Shown here one piece after another: positions 1 to 8,212 of a DNA stretch of 64,000 nucleotides. The DNA lies in the NCBI RefSeq assembly GCF_900606115.1, contig NZ_UWPJ01000005.1, positions 471,914 to 535,913 on the forward strand, written 5' to 3'. Both the position numbers and the translations under genes were made by a program. The DNA comes from Pigmentiphaga humi (GTDB lineage Bacteria; Pseudomonadota; Gammaproteobacteria; Burkholderiales; Burkholderiaceae_B). The number at the start of each line of letters is the position of its first letter. Within the stretch, counting starts at the first letter, position 1. A model generated the notes under the pieces. The model saw only the letters and a list, made by a program, of their open reading frames with translations. It had not been told where the DNA came from and did not search any database.

Positions 1-5
1 AACTG

Positions 6-767
6 TTGGACCGGGCTGGCTTGTCCGGTAGTGTGGACGCAGGAGTTATTCGCGCAGGGTTCAGCGAGGGTAACCGGGCAATCTTCGAGAGCATGTTCAC
101 GGCGGAGCAGTTTTATCAGGCAGGAGGAACTGCAGCCATTCGAGCAATGGTTACGCTAGACAACGAGAGTTTCGGGGCGCGGTGGACACAGGAAAACTAC
201 GGCTATGAAACCTCCGTAGTACGAAGCTTTGAACTTCGGGATGAGGCAAAGGCGGCATTTGCGGCAGGGCAAATAGGCAAGGGAGAAGAACTGCTTGGGC
301 AGTCGCTGCGGGCTTCGGCTGATTTTGAACAGCGCGTCGTATTGCAGCAGTATTACGATAAGTCCTATGCCGCGATTGGCGAGATCAAAACGCTTCGTCA
401 GTCCATTCAAGACCTCTTCAGGGTTGGAACACCGCCGAGAATTGCGGAAGTGACGGGCAGTGTTGGAGCCAAGCTTGTCGAAACAGGGCGCAATGTCTAT
501 AACACGGGAGTCGACGCGATCGCGCGACAGGCTTCGACCGTTACGATTCATGGTAAGTCGCTCAGTTTCACGGGGAACGACGTTGGCGATGTCAGTCAAC
601 GCATGCCGTTCGTCTACGGGCTAGCGGATAATCTGATGGGAGTCTACACGCAGAGTGGGAATTGGTTGAGTGGCAGCGGTCGTATCTACCAGGATCAATT
701 CAATGTTTTGAACCGTGTGTACGGCTACGATGCTGTTTCTAATGTCCGCCGACGACTGGGGTTGTAA
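6..767 (+). CDS. Hypothetical protein, probably 5'-partial
   Basis: The reading frame stays open to the first base of the window. The first possible start is a TTG at position 6 without a visible ribosome-binding site, so the gene probably begins upstream. At least 253 residues are encoded. I recognise no domain: it is hydrophilic and mostly helical-looking, with no signal peptide or membrane segment, and ends in a basic tail (VRRRLGL). Its TAA stop overlaps the ATG of the following lipoprotein by one base, so the two are translationally coupled. Base composition is clearly more AT-rich than the rest of the window, as expected for transferred DNA. It could be the C-terminal part of a secreted or phage-like protein, but nothing in the sequence proves this. 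Confidence 0.6.
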   Translation: MDRAGLSGSVDAGVIRAGFSEGNRAIFESMFTAEQFYQAGGTAAIRAMVTLDNESFGARWTQENYGYETSVVRSFELRDEAKAAFAAGQIGKGEELLGQSLRASADFEQRVVLQQYYDKSYAAIGEIKTLRQSIQDLFRVGTPPRIAEVTGSVGAKLVETGRNVYNTGVDAIARQASTVTIHGKSLSFTGNDVGDVSQRMPFVYGLADNLMGVYTQSGNWLSGSGRIYQDQFNVLNRVYGYDAVSNVRRRLGL

Positions 768-1594
768 TGAGCAGGTATAAGACGAGCCTCCTGGGTGGAG
801 CGTTGATGACGGCTGTCGCAGGTATAGCGGCATGCGGCCCTACAGAGGATCGCAGCGTGACTTTGAAGCAAGACATTAATGGGATGGTGATCGGAGACGA
901 CAGGCAGTCACAGCGGCTGGTGGTGGGAGTAGGAGATACCGTTGCGAGATTGGTTGAACGCAATCCATTCCTCAAGGAGCTCGGGCTAGTCCCAGGAAAA
1001 TCAGGCGAATTGCTGCGACTGCCGTTGATGACCAGACTCGACCTGCGCTATGAAGACGGAGATCTGAATTTTGATGTTGGCTGCGTAATCCGAGCCAATA
1101 TCGATGGCAACGCACAGTTTGCCGATGCGGCATTTATCGGTATGAAACTATGTGAGGAGCCTCTGAACGATTGGAATGCCGCGGTAGATTTGGCAAAACA
1201 GGTGATGCGTCGCTTCGAGCAGCAGAATCCCCAAGTCAAAGATATACGTGCCTTTTATCTATCGGCGAGCGAGGCCGAATTACAGCGGATAGGGGGATGG
1301 AAGCGGTCGACGCAAGAGCTTCATACGTTGCTGACTCCTGAGGAAGCCAAGGCCAAGTTTGCACGTGAAGCAGCTGCGGGGCATGAGGAGATTGTTAGTG
1401 GTCGTCGGAATGGTACATCTGCTCTGATTGGCATCTATACCAGCGAAAAAGCAATATTCCAGATCGGAGTATCCAAAACCGCGAACTTTGGTGGCAATAA
1501 TCTGAGCGAAGCACAACGCCAAACCATGCGCTACGAGGTCTCAATGCATTTCAGGTTACGTCACGATGTGAAGCTGGCACCGCCGCCGCGTTGA
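767..1594 (+). CDS. Unknown lipoprotein
   Basis: A 275-residue protein. It opens with a short basic n-region and a hydrophobic stretch ending in the lipobox GIAAC with the lipidation cysteine at residue 23, so it should be a lipid-anchored envelope protein. No family is recognised in the mature part; a central segment carries two cysteines (within DVGCVIRAN and MKLCEEP) that could pair. Its ATG overlaps the stop of the preceding gene (TAATG), so both form one operon. Lipoproteins of this size next to effector-like genes sometimes act as periplasmic immunity factors, but that is only a contextual guess. Codon use is AT-rich like that of its neighbour. Confidence 0.7.
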   Translation: MSRYKTSLLGGALMTAVAGIAACGPTEDRSVTLKQDINGMVIGDDRQSQRLVVGVGDTVARLVERNPFLKELGLVPGKSGELLRLPLMTRLDLRYEDGDLNFDVGCVIRANIDGNAQFADAAFIGMKLCEEPLNDWNAAVDLAKQVMRRFEQQNPQVKDIRAFYLSASEAELQRIGGWKRSTQELHTLLTPEEAKAKFAREAAAGHEEIVSGRRNGTSALIGIYTSEKAIFQIGVSKTANFGGNNLSEAQRQTMRYEVSMHFRLRHDVKLAPPPR

Positions 1595-1785
1595 TGGCAA
1601 GGTTGTTGAGGTCTCTTACGCCTAGCGCAACACCATGATATTTCCAACCGAGCAGAGGACCGCGCTGTCATCTGCGCAGTGATCCGTATGCTGCCGGTCG
1701 CAACAGTGCGGCCCCCTTCTTGTCTACACCGGATCTCACGGCGTCGGCAGCGACGGCGCAGCAGGGAGTAGACCACGCGTAGGAG

Positions 1786-3003
1786 TTGGCGCGGACGACG
1801 CTGGAGCAGACCAAGGCCGAGGATTACTACAAGCGCTTTAAACCAACGGCCGGGGCGGACTTCGACGAGAACTACCTGCCGATCAACAGCGGCTATCCGG
1901 GGTCTGCGCCGGGCAGCTACACAGTGCGTGGCGGGGACACGCTGCGCAGCATCGCCATGCAGGTGTAGGGAGACGCCTCGCAGTGGTGGATGCTGGCCGA
2001 TGCGAACGGGTTGAGCGGCAACGAGACGCTGGTGGCGGGCACGACGCTGCGTGTGCCGAACAAGGCCACGAACGTGCGCAACACGTCGGAGACGTACCGG
2101 CCGTATGATCCGGGCAAGGGGTTGGGGAATACGAGTTCGACGCTGCCGGAGGCGCCTCCGCCCCCGGAACGGGGAGGATGTGGCGGGTTGGGGCAGATGC
2201 TGGCCGTGGTGGTCGGTGTTGCAGTGACAGTATGGACGAGTGACGCTGCCTCGGCGCTATTGGGAAGCGAAATACTGGGTTGGGCAGTAGCCGATGCGCT
2301 GGGGTCGGTAGCCGGTCAGGTCACGGCAATGGCGACGGGCGCTCAGGACAAGTTCAGTTGGACTGGTGTGGCGCTGGCGGCAGTGGAGTCTGGAATAACG
2401 GCGGGGTTGTCGCAAGCGACGACTTTGGGCACGACCCTAGTCCAGACGTTCGGGAAGACGGTTAGCCAGGTGGCGCTGGGCGCTATGCAGTCGGTGGCGA
2501 CGCAGGGCATTGGAGTCGAGTTTTGATTGGAAAGGCGTCGCCGCTTCGGCTATTGCTGGCGGCGTGGCCTATCAGGTGGGAACCAGCTCCATCGGAAAAT
2601 TGGAGCACCTTGGCGATATAGCGCAGGAGAGCGTGCCGACGTTCGCCGAGATTGGTACGCCATGGGGACCAGCACTTCAAAGTTCCGCTCCAGAAGCTTT
2701 GGCTGCTCGTTTCTCGGTCGAGAATGGCGCCACTCTCTATCGCCTAGTGACATTAGGTAAAAGCGAAGCGGCTGAGGCTCAATTTTGGACACTAGACACC
2801 CGCTGAACCCTGGATACGCAGCACGATACGGCATTCCACCTGAAAACGCGGCAAAGTTCGACTTCATCGAGACTGCGACGTTGAAACCGGGGACGCCTTT
2901 CGTCAATCGTCCAACCCCAGGAATAGGTTCAAATCCTGGCGGAGGAATGGAGGTCGTGTTTCCGAGAAATGGCGTTGCCATGAAATATTTTGGTCGGCAT
3001 TGA
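1786..3003 (+). pseudogene. Broken polymorphic-toxin tail: LysM segment, PPPP linker, C-terminal toxin
   Basis: Three ORF pieces read as one degraded protein. Piece 1 (1786-1968) ends inside a LysM repeat (YTVRGGDTLRSIAMQV) at a TAG at 1966-1968; reading on in the same frame gives GDASQWWMLADANGLSG, the second half of that LysM motif, so a tyrosine codon probably became a stop. Piece 2 (to 2526) carries a PPPP linker, a CGG motif and a glycine/alanine-rich hydrophobic region. It then shifts frame near 2515, where FDWKGVAASAIAGG continues in frame 2. A second shift near 2800 moves into the final segment (PLNPGYAARYGIPPENAAKFDFIE to YFGRH, stop 3001-3003). This is the usual layout of Rhs/hemagglutinin-like toxin C-termini, with the variable toxin domain last. 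Any TNT or ADP-ribosyltransferase-like identity for that domain is speculation. No plausible start is seen upstream. Confidence 0.8.
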
Positions 3004-3010
3004 GGCTAAT

Positions 3011-3253
3011 ATGAGCGGCTACGATCACTATGCTGAAGCCAAGAGCATCGCGGATAGCATCGAGGCGAAAGGATTTCCAGATCAAGCGATGGCGGTGCGC
3101 AGCGCAATTGATGACGGAAGGTCAGGAATTGAGATATTCATGCAATTGCGTTTCTATCTCGCTCCGTTCGAAGGTAATGAGAAAATCGACCCTACGACTC
3201 AGTTTCGAATTGCTGGTCTTTTAAGCAGGGTCAATGAGGCGTTAAACCGGTAA
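3011..3253 (+). CDS. Small protein in immunity-gene position
   Basis: An 80-residue acidic, helical-looking soluble protein beginning MSGYDHYAEAKS. I chose the ATG at 3011 because a GAGG-like purine run precedes it; an upstream TTG at 2990 would overlap the toxin end. It lies 7 bases after the stop of the broken toxin tail, exactly where polymorphic toxin systems keep the cognate immunity gene. Unlike the toxin it has no internal stop or frameshift. No named immunity family is recognised. An intact immunity gene behind a dead toxin could still protect against toxin from sibling strains. The functional assignment is contextual only. Confidence 0.55.
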   Translation: MSGYDHYAEAKSIADSIEAKGFPDQAMAVRSAIDDGRSGIEIFMQLRFYLAPFEGNEKIDPTTQFRIAGLLSRVNEALNR

Positions 3254-3286
3254 GTTTATTGCCTGCCGCAGAGGGTGTCCCGATAA

Positions 3287-3355
3287 TTAGTCGGCCTCCA
3301 TCGTCTCGTGGATGGCCGCATAGGCTTTACTCTGGTATTTCTTCGCCTTGATCGT
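3287..3355 (-). pseudogene. Fossil N-terminus of a HigA-like antitoxin
   Basis: On the minus strand, bases 3355 to 3287 read T-IKAKKYQSKAYAAIHETMEAD followed by TAA. The pattern KYxSxAxAAIHET is typical of the N-terminus of HigA-type XRE antitoxins. The expected start codon position holds ACG instead of ATG, preceded by a GAGGT ribosome-binding-site-like run, and the frame stops after about 22 codons, before any helix-turn-helix. Nothing of the rest of the gene or a HigB toxin is visible. It lies exactly at the border between the AT-rich patch and the GC-rich chromosome, so it may mark a recombination endpoint. Confidence 0.5.
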
Positions 3356-3382
3356 GTACCTCAGTATTTTTACTGTGAAGCC

Positions 3383-4195
3383 CTAACCGAACCGGCTGCC
3401 AGACACTACCACATTCATCACCTCATCCTGAAAAACCCGTTTCCCCGCATCATCCAGTGCCGCACCCGCCGCCACCATTAGCGGCAGCAAATGATCAGGA
3501 TGTGGTTGAACCACACGCGCATCGGGCGCGTCCAGCCAATGTTCCAGCGCCTGCTCGCGCTGCGGCCGCGGCAATTCCACCGTCTGCGCCAGCCAGTCGT
3601 CGAAGCGCTGCGAGGCCGTCTTGAATGCCGGCGCGAAGCCGCGCATGTTGTGGAAGCTCATGCCGCTGCCCACGATGAGCACGCCTTCGTCGCGCAGCGG
3701 GGCCAGCGCGCGGCCGGCGGCCAGGTGGTCGCGCGGGTCCAGGCCCTGCTTCATCGATAGCTGGACGATGGGCACGTCGGCGTCGGGGTAGATCAGCTTG
3801 AATGGGACGAATACGCCGTGGTCCAGGCCGCGCGTGGCATCCGATGCGCAGGGGATGCCGGCTTCGCCCAGCAGGGCCTGGACGCGGCGCGCGAGTTCCG
3901 GCGAGCCGGGCGCGGGGTATTGCAGTTCGTAGGTGTGCGGCGGGAAGCCGTAGTAGTCGAATAGCAGGGGCGGCCGTTCGCCGGCGTTGACGGTGAATGC
4001 GGCTTCTTCCCAGTGGCCGGAGATCACCAGCACGGCCTTGGGCCGCTGGCCGACGGTGGCGGCCATGCCCCGCAGGAAGGCGGCCATGCGGTCCCACATG
4101 TGCGGATCGCCCGGCCAGTCCATGAAGAAACAGGGGCCGCCGCCATGCGGGATGAAGTAGGTGGGCAGGCGTGGTTGGGCTGGGGCGGCGGTCAT
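3383..4195 (-). CDS. DODA-type extradiol dioxygenase (LigB superfamily)
   Basis: A 270-residue protein of the class III extradiol dioxygenase, 4,5-DOPA dioxygenase (YgiD-like) family, which opens catechol-type rings with a non-heme metal. Visible metal or active-site motifs are PHGGGP with His17, SGHWE near residue 59, LDHGVFVP near 125 and GSGMSFHN with a histidine near 176, spaced as in the family. Length is typical. The ATG at 4195 begins MTAAPAQPRLPTYFIPHGG. It is followed upstream by a LysR regulator on the same strand after about 110 bases. The natural substrate cannot be read from sequence; many members are promiscuous catechol dioxygenases. Cytosolic. Confidence 0.85.
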   Translation of the reverse strand: MTAAPAQPRLPTYFIPHGGGPCFFMDWPGDPHMWDRMAAFLRGMAATVGQRPKAVLVISGHWEEAAFTVNAGERPPLLFDYYGFPPHTYELQYPAPGSPELARRVQALLGEAGIPCASDATRGLDHGVFVPFKLIYPDADVPIVQLSMKQGLDPRDHLAAGRALAPLRDEGVLIVGSGMSFHNMRGFAPAFKTASQRFDDWLAQTVELPRPQREQALEHWLDAPDARVVQPHPDHLLPLMVAAGAALDDAGKRVFQDEVMNVVVSGSRFG

Positions 4196-4304
4196 GGCGG
4201 GTTCCTTTGTCTTGCTGGTATCACTATAGGCACGCGCGGATGCGCAGGCAATCGCCGGAAATGGAATGGTGCGTTGCGGGGCCGGCGGTAATCGAGGCCC
4301 GGCT

Positions 4305-5264
4305 TCATTCCTGCTCGCGCATGCGCGCGGCGTCCTGCCGGACGGCCTGGAGGAAGCGTTCGAGCGCAGGCGCGGGCGCGACGTCCGCGCGAATGACGAC
4401 GCCTACCGGCGGCAGGATCCAGGGCGGCTGGAACGCCAGGATGGTGAGCACGCCGAGCCGGGCGTAGTGCTGGGCCACGCCGCGCGGCATGGCGCACAGC
4501 ACGTCGGTGCTGCGCAGCAGGATTTCGTTGGCGAGCAGGGAGACCGATTCGGCCAGCGGCACGTCTAGCGCCAAGCCCTGTTCGGCGAAGTAGGCGTCGA
4601 TGCGCTGGCGCAGCGGCGCGTCGGGCGGCGGCAGTATCCAGGCCTGGCGCGCCAGCGTGGCAGCGGTGATGCGGGTCGAGCGGGCGAGCGGGTGGCCGAC
4701 CCGGGCCACGATATAGATCGGTTCTTCGTACAGGACTTCGGTGCGGAAGGCGGTCTGGGCCGAGCCCTGCATTAGCCGGCCGATGACGCAGTCGAGTTCG
4801 CCGCGCGCCAAACCCGCGAGCAACAGGTCGCTGGTGCCTTCGTGCAGCATGACGGTGACGCCGGGGTTTTCTTCGTGCATGCGCGCCAGCGCGCGCGGCA
4901 CCAGCACGGATTGGGCAACCTGCAGCACGCCCGCGCGCACCCGCCCCTTGGCGCCGCGCGTAATGGCAGCGATTTCTTCGCGGGCGCCTTCGAGGTCGGC
5001 CAGCAGCACGCCGGCTTTCTGGACCAGGGCCGTGCCGTAGGGCGTGGGCGCGATGCCGCGGCGCGAGCGGATGAACAGCGGCACGCCGAAGGCTTCTTCC
5101 AGTTCCACCAATAGCTTGCTGGCCGCGGGCTGGGTCATGCCCAGCTGCGCGGCCGCCTTGTGCACGCTGCCAGCGGCGTACAGCGCCTCGAGCAGGTCCA
5201 GGTGGCGCAGCCGCAGCCGCGAGCGTATCTGCCGGACGGAGGGAACGCGGTAGTCGGGATCCAT
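4305..5264 (-). CDS. LysR-family transcriptional regulator
   Basis: A 319-residue LysR regulator. The N-terminal winged helix covers roughly residues 18-78 (LRHLDLLEALYAAGSVHKAAAQ, then MTQPAASKLLVELEEAFG and PLFIRSRRGIAPTPYG), followed by a two-lobed effector-binding domain to the C-terminus. The extended N-terminus before the helix resembles the GbpR/PcaQ-like subgroup. It is divergent from the MBL-fold gene at 5380, with 115 bases between the starts; the AT-rich stretch near 5293-5318 there is the likely binding and promoter region. Probable targets are the MBL hydrolase and Bug-protein genes and possibly the DODA-type dioxygenase on its own strand. The effector is unknown. Confidence 0.9.
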   Translation of the reverse strand: MDPDYRVPSVRQIRSRLRLRHLDLLEALYAAGSVHKAAAQLGMTQPAASKLLVELEEAFGVPLFIRSRRGIAPTPYGTALVQKAGVLLADLEGAREEIAAITRGAKGRVRAGVLQVAQSVLVPRALARMHEENPGVTVMLHEGTSDLLLAGLARGELDCVIGRLMQGSAQTAFRTEVLYEEPIYIVARVGHPLARSTRITAATLARQAWILPPPDAPLRQRIDAYFAEQGLALDVPLAESVSLLANEILLRSTDVLCAMPRGVAQHYARLGVLTILAFQPPWILPPVGVVIRADVAPAPALERFLQAVRQDAARMREQE

Positions 5265-5379
5265 GGCGCGTGTGATTCCAATGGGTTTTCACTTGATTCT
5301 AATAATTGATTATCCGGTAGTCACTGCCTGCCTACACTGCCTTCACCGATTGCCACTTACTTCCTACCGAGGTTCACCG

Positions 5380-6273
5380 ATGAAGATCACCATGCTGGGC
5401 ACAGGCGCCGCGCTGCCCGATCCCGATCGCGGCCAGTCCGCCATCCTGCTGACGCTGGACGAGGACCGCCACTACCTGTTCGATTGCGGCGAGGGGGCGA
5501 CCCGGCAGATGGTGCGGGCCAACATCGATCCGGCCAAGGTCGGTTTCGTGTTCCTGACCCACCTGCACCACGACCACATTTGCGACTACCCCTACTTCGT
5601 CATCTCGAGCTGGATGCTGAACAAGACCGGGACGCCGCTGGTGCTGGGGCCCAAGGGCACGCGCCATTTCGTCGACCATTTGTTCGAGCACGGCGCCTAC
5701 CAGGCCGATTTCCGCGCGCGCAGCAGTTATCCGGCGCGCCAGGAGAACATCGAGGCGGCGCGGCCGGAAGTGCGCGAAGTGCAGCCCGGCGTGGTGTTCC
5801 AGGACGACAAGGTGAAGATTTCCGTGGACTGGGTCGAGCACATCCCGCGCGAGATCTGCGAATGCTTCGGCGTGCGGGTCGAGGCCGAGGGCAAGGTCAT
5901 CGCGTTCAGCGGCGACACCGCGCCCTGTGAAGCCATGGTGCGGCTCGCGCAGGATGCCGACCTGCTGATCCACGAGTGCACGTTTCCCGAGTCCTTCATC
6001 GCGCACCGCGCCAAGACCGGCGTGGGCACGTATTCGCACACCAGTCCTACCGACCTGGGCAAGATCGCCCGGCGCGCCAATGTGAAGAGCCTGGTGGCCA
6101 CGCACTTCGGCCACTTCGATTCGACCAGCCCGGTCCTCAAGCGCGCCGCCGCCAAGCATTTGCCGGTGGAGCTGATGGGTCCGCACCTGATGGACGAGAT
6201 CGTCGCCGACATCCGCAAGAACTACGACGGGCCGCTGCGCCTGGCGCACGACCTGATGCGCATCGATCTGTAG
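5380..6273 (+). CDS. MBL-fold metallo-hydrolase (RNase Z-like)
   Basis: A 297-residue metallo-beta-lactamase-fold hydrolase. The zinc-binding signature HLHHDH is near residue 64, with later ligand motifs FSGDTAP (near 180), HECTFPE and VATHFGHFD. The N-terminus MKITMLGTGAALPDPDRG is the RNase Z/arylsulfatase-like start. I chose the ATG at 5380, which follows a GAGGTT ribosome-binding site; the longer frame from 5263 runs through the promoter region. The Bug-family gene starts 61 bases downstream on the same strand, so hydrolase and binding protein are probably co-transcribed under the divergent LysR. This favours hydrolysis of a small imported compound rather than tRNA processing. Substrate unknown. 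Confidence 0.85.
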   Translation: MKITMLGTGAALPDPDRGQSAILLTLDEDRHYLFDCGEGATRQMVRANIDPAKVGFVFLTHLHHDHICDYPYFVISSWMLNKTGTPLVLGPKGTRHFVDHLFEHGAYQADFRARSSYPARQENIEAARPEVREVQPGVVFQDDKVKISVDWVEHIPREICECFGVRVEAEGKVIAFSGDTAPCEAMVRLAQDADLLIHECTFPESFIAHRAKTGVGTYSHTSPTDLGKIARRANVKSLVATHFGHFDSTSPVLKRAAAKHLPVELMGPHLMDEIVADIRKNYDGPLRLAHDLMRIDL

Positions 6274-6334
6274 CCCGGCAGGGGAGCGAAACCGACGCGC
6301 CGGCGGGGCCGGCGCAGTTTGCAGGAGTCTAGCC

Positions 6335-7312
6335 GTGACCGATACGCTTTGCCGCCATACCTTTATGTGGGCCGCCGCCGTTTCGCTGGCCTGCGCCGCC
6401 GCCGCCGCGCAGGCCGCCTATCCCGAACGGCCCGTCCGCATCGTCCTGCCCTATGCCGCGGGGGCCGCGGGCGACACCGCCATCCGCCTGGTCCAGCCGA
6501 TGCTGGAAAAGCGTCTGGGCCAGCCCCTGATCGTCGACTACCGCAGCGGGGCCGGCGGCAATATCGGCGTGCAGGAGGTCGTGAACGCCAAGCCCGACGG
6601 CTATACGCTGGTGCTCGGCGCCACCAACAATTTCGCCATCAACCAGTTCCTGTACGACAAGCTGGGCTTCGATCCGCTGGCGGACCTGGCGATGGTGGGC
6701 AAGCTCGCCGACGTGCCGGCCTTCATCTATCTGAGCGCCGCGGTGCCGGCACGCGACTACGCCGGTTTCGCACAGTACGCGCGGGCGCAGGCCGGCAAGC
6801 TGAACTACGGCTCGCCCGGCGCGGGGACCACGCCGCACCTGTCGGCCTTCATGCTCAGCGACGCGATGCAGGCGAACATGACCCACGTGCCCTACCGCGG
6901 CTCGCCGCTGGGCGTGCAGGCGCTGCTGGCCAACGACGTCCAGCTCTACATCGGCGGCTATAGCGTCGCGGCCGCGTTCCAGGACCGGGTCAAGGTGCTC
7001 GCCGTCGCTTCTCCCGAGCGCTACCCCGGTCTCGACAGCGTGCCGACCACCGCAGAAGCGGGCATGCCCGACGTGGTGATGAGCAACTGGTGGGCGCTGG
7101 CCGCGCCCAAGGGCACCGACCCGGCCGTCATCGGGACGTGGTCGCGCGCGCTGAACGAAGTGCTGGCGCTGCCGGAAGTGCGGGCGGCGTTCCTCAAGGC
7201 CGGTTTCGTGCCGGGCACGGGCACGCCCGCGCAGTTCGAGGCCGAGTTGCGCAAGGAGGTGCCGCGCTGGCGCGACATCGTGCGCAAATCGGGCATCTCG
7301 CTCAGCCAGTGA
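6335..7312 (+). CDS. Bug/TctC-family periplasmic binding protein
   Basis: A 325-residue tripartite-tricarboxylate receptor (Bug) protein. A signal peptide (about residues 1-28, ending AAAAQAA) precedes YPERPVRIVLPYAAG, the usual Bug opening, followed by the conserved VDYRSGAGGNIG and VNAKPDGYTL motifs and the late THVPYRGS. The start is a GTG at 6335 with GCAGGAG eight bases upstream; an ATG at 6365 is an alternative. There is no TctA or TctB transporter nearby, as is usual for the expanded Bug family of Bordetella relatives. Its place behind the MBL hydrolase suggests it binds that enzyme's substrate or product in the periplasm. Ligand unknown. Confidence 0.9.
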   Translation: MTDTLCRHTFMWAAAVSLACAAAAAQAAYPERPVRIVLPYAAGAAGDTAIRLVQPMLEKRLGQPLIVDYRSGAGGNIGVQEVVNAKPDGYTLVLGATNNFAINQFLYDKLGFDPLADLAMVGKLADVPAFIYLSAAVPARDYAGFAQYARAQAGKLNYGSPGAGTTPHLSAFMLSDAMQANMTHVPYRGSPLGVQALLANDVQLYIGGYSVAAAFQDRVKVLAVASPERYPGLDSVPTTAEAGMPDVVMSNWWALAAPKGTDPAVIGTWSRALNEVLALPEVRAAFLKAGFVPGTGTPAQFEAELRKEVPRWRDIVRKSGISLSQ

Positions 7313-7319
7313 CGCGCCG

Positions 7320-8102
7320 CTAGCCCGCGCCGAAGAACGCGCTCGGCGTTACGCCGAACTGCCGCTTGAACATGGTGGAGAACGCGCTCGGGCTGGCATA
7401 GCCCAGTTCCAGCGCGACGTCGAGGATGCGCGCGCCTTTGGCCAGGCGCTCCAGTCCGGCCAGCAGGCGGGCCTGCTGGCGCCATTGCCCGAAGGTCATG
7501 CCGGTTTCACGCAGGAACAGGCGGTGCACGGTCTTGGCGTCCACACGCAGTCCGTCGGCCCATTCCTGAGCGGTGCGCTTGTCGTCCGGCTGGGCGACGA
7601 GGGCGCCGCAGATGGTGCGCAGCCGCCGGTCGGCAGGCAGGGGCAGCCGCAGCGGCAGCGTCGGCAATTGCCTGAGCTCGTCCAGCAGCAGGCGCATCAC
7701 CCGGCCGTCGCGGGTGTCGTCGCGGTAGGGGCCTTCGATCTCGATGGCGGCCAGGATCAGCTCGCGCAGCAGCGGCGACACGGCGATGACCGCACACTGG
7801 CCGGGGAGGTCGCGGGCCGATCCCGGGTGGACGTAGGCGGTGCGCATGCGCACTTCGCCGACCATGCGCAGTTCGTGCCGCACCGAGGGCGGCATCCACA
7901 GTCCGCGCGTGGGCGGCACCACCCAGCGGCCCTGCTCGGTGATCACCACCATGACGCCGTGCACGGCGTGGATGAGCTGGCCGGTGGGGTGCTGGTGTTC
8001 GCCGGTGGAATGGCCGCCCGGGAAATCCTTGGCCATGGCCGTGACCGGCCGCTCGCGGCGGTCGTACTTGCGGTAGTCGGGTGAGGGGGGTGGAATGTCC
8101 AT
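7320..8102 (-). CDS. AraC-family regulator with N-terminal cupin sensor
   Basis: A 260-residue regulator from the ATG at 8102 (MDIPPPSPDYRKYD); a TTG 30 bases further upstream would add ten residues. Residues 20-100 form an AraC-binding cupin domain (GEHQHPTGQLIHAVHGVMVV). The C-terminal 90 residues contain the two AraC helix-turn-helix units (TVHRLFLRETGMTFGQWRQQ and LELGYASPSAFSTMFKRQFG). It is divergent from the Fsr-type efflux gene at 8213, an arrangement common for this regulator-pump pair, so it most likely controls that pump in response to its drug substrate. The stop lies 8 bases from the convergent Bug gene, leaving almost no room for a terminator. Confidence 0.9.
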   Translation of the reverse strand: MDIPPPSPDYRKYDRRERPVTAMAKDFPGGHSTGEHQHPTGQLIHAVHGVMVVITEQGRWVVPPTRGLWMPPSVRHELRMVGEVRMRTAYVHPGSARDLPGQCAVIAVSPLLRELILAAIEIEGPYRDDTRDGRVMRLLLDELRQLPTLPLRLPLPADRRLRTICGALVAQPDDKRTAQEWADGLRVDAKTVHRLFLRETGMTFGQWRQQARLLAGLERLAKGARILDVALELGYASPSAFSTMFKRQFGVTPSAFFGAG

Positions 8103-8212
8103 TTCGAGAAGAATGGTGCCTGAATTTCGCAAGACAGGCGGATTCTCTGCGGGTACGCTTACGAAACTCCGTACAAACCCCTAACCCGGATCGGGTGTCC
8201 AACGAGACAATC

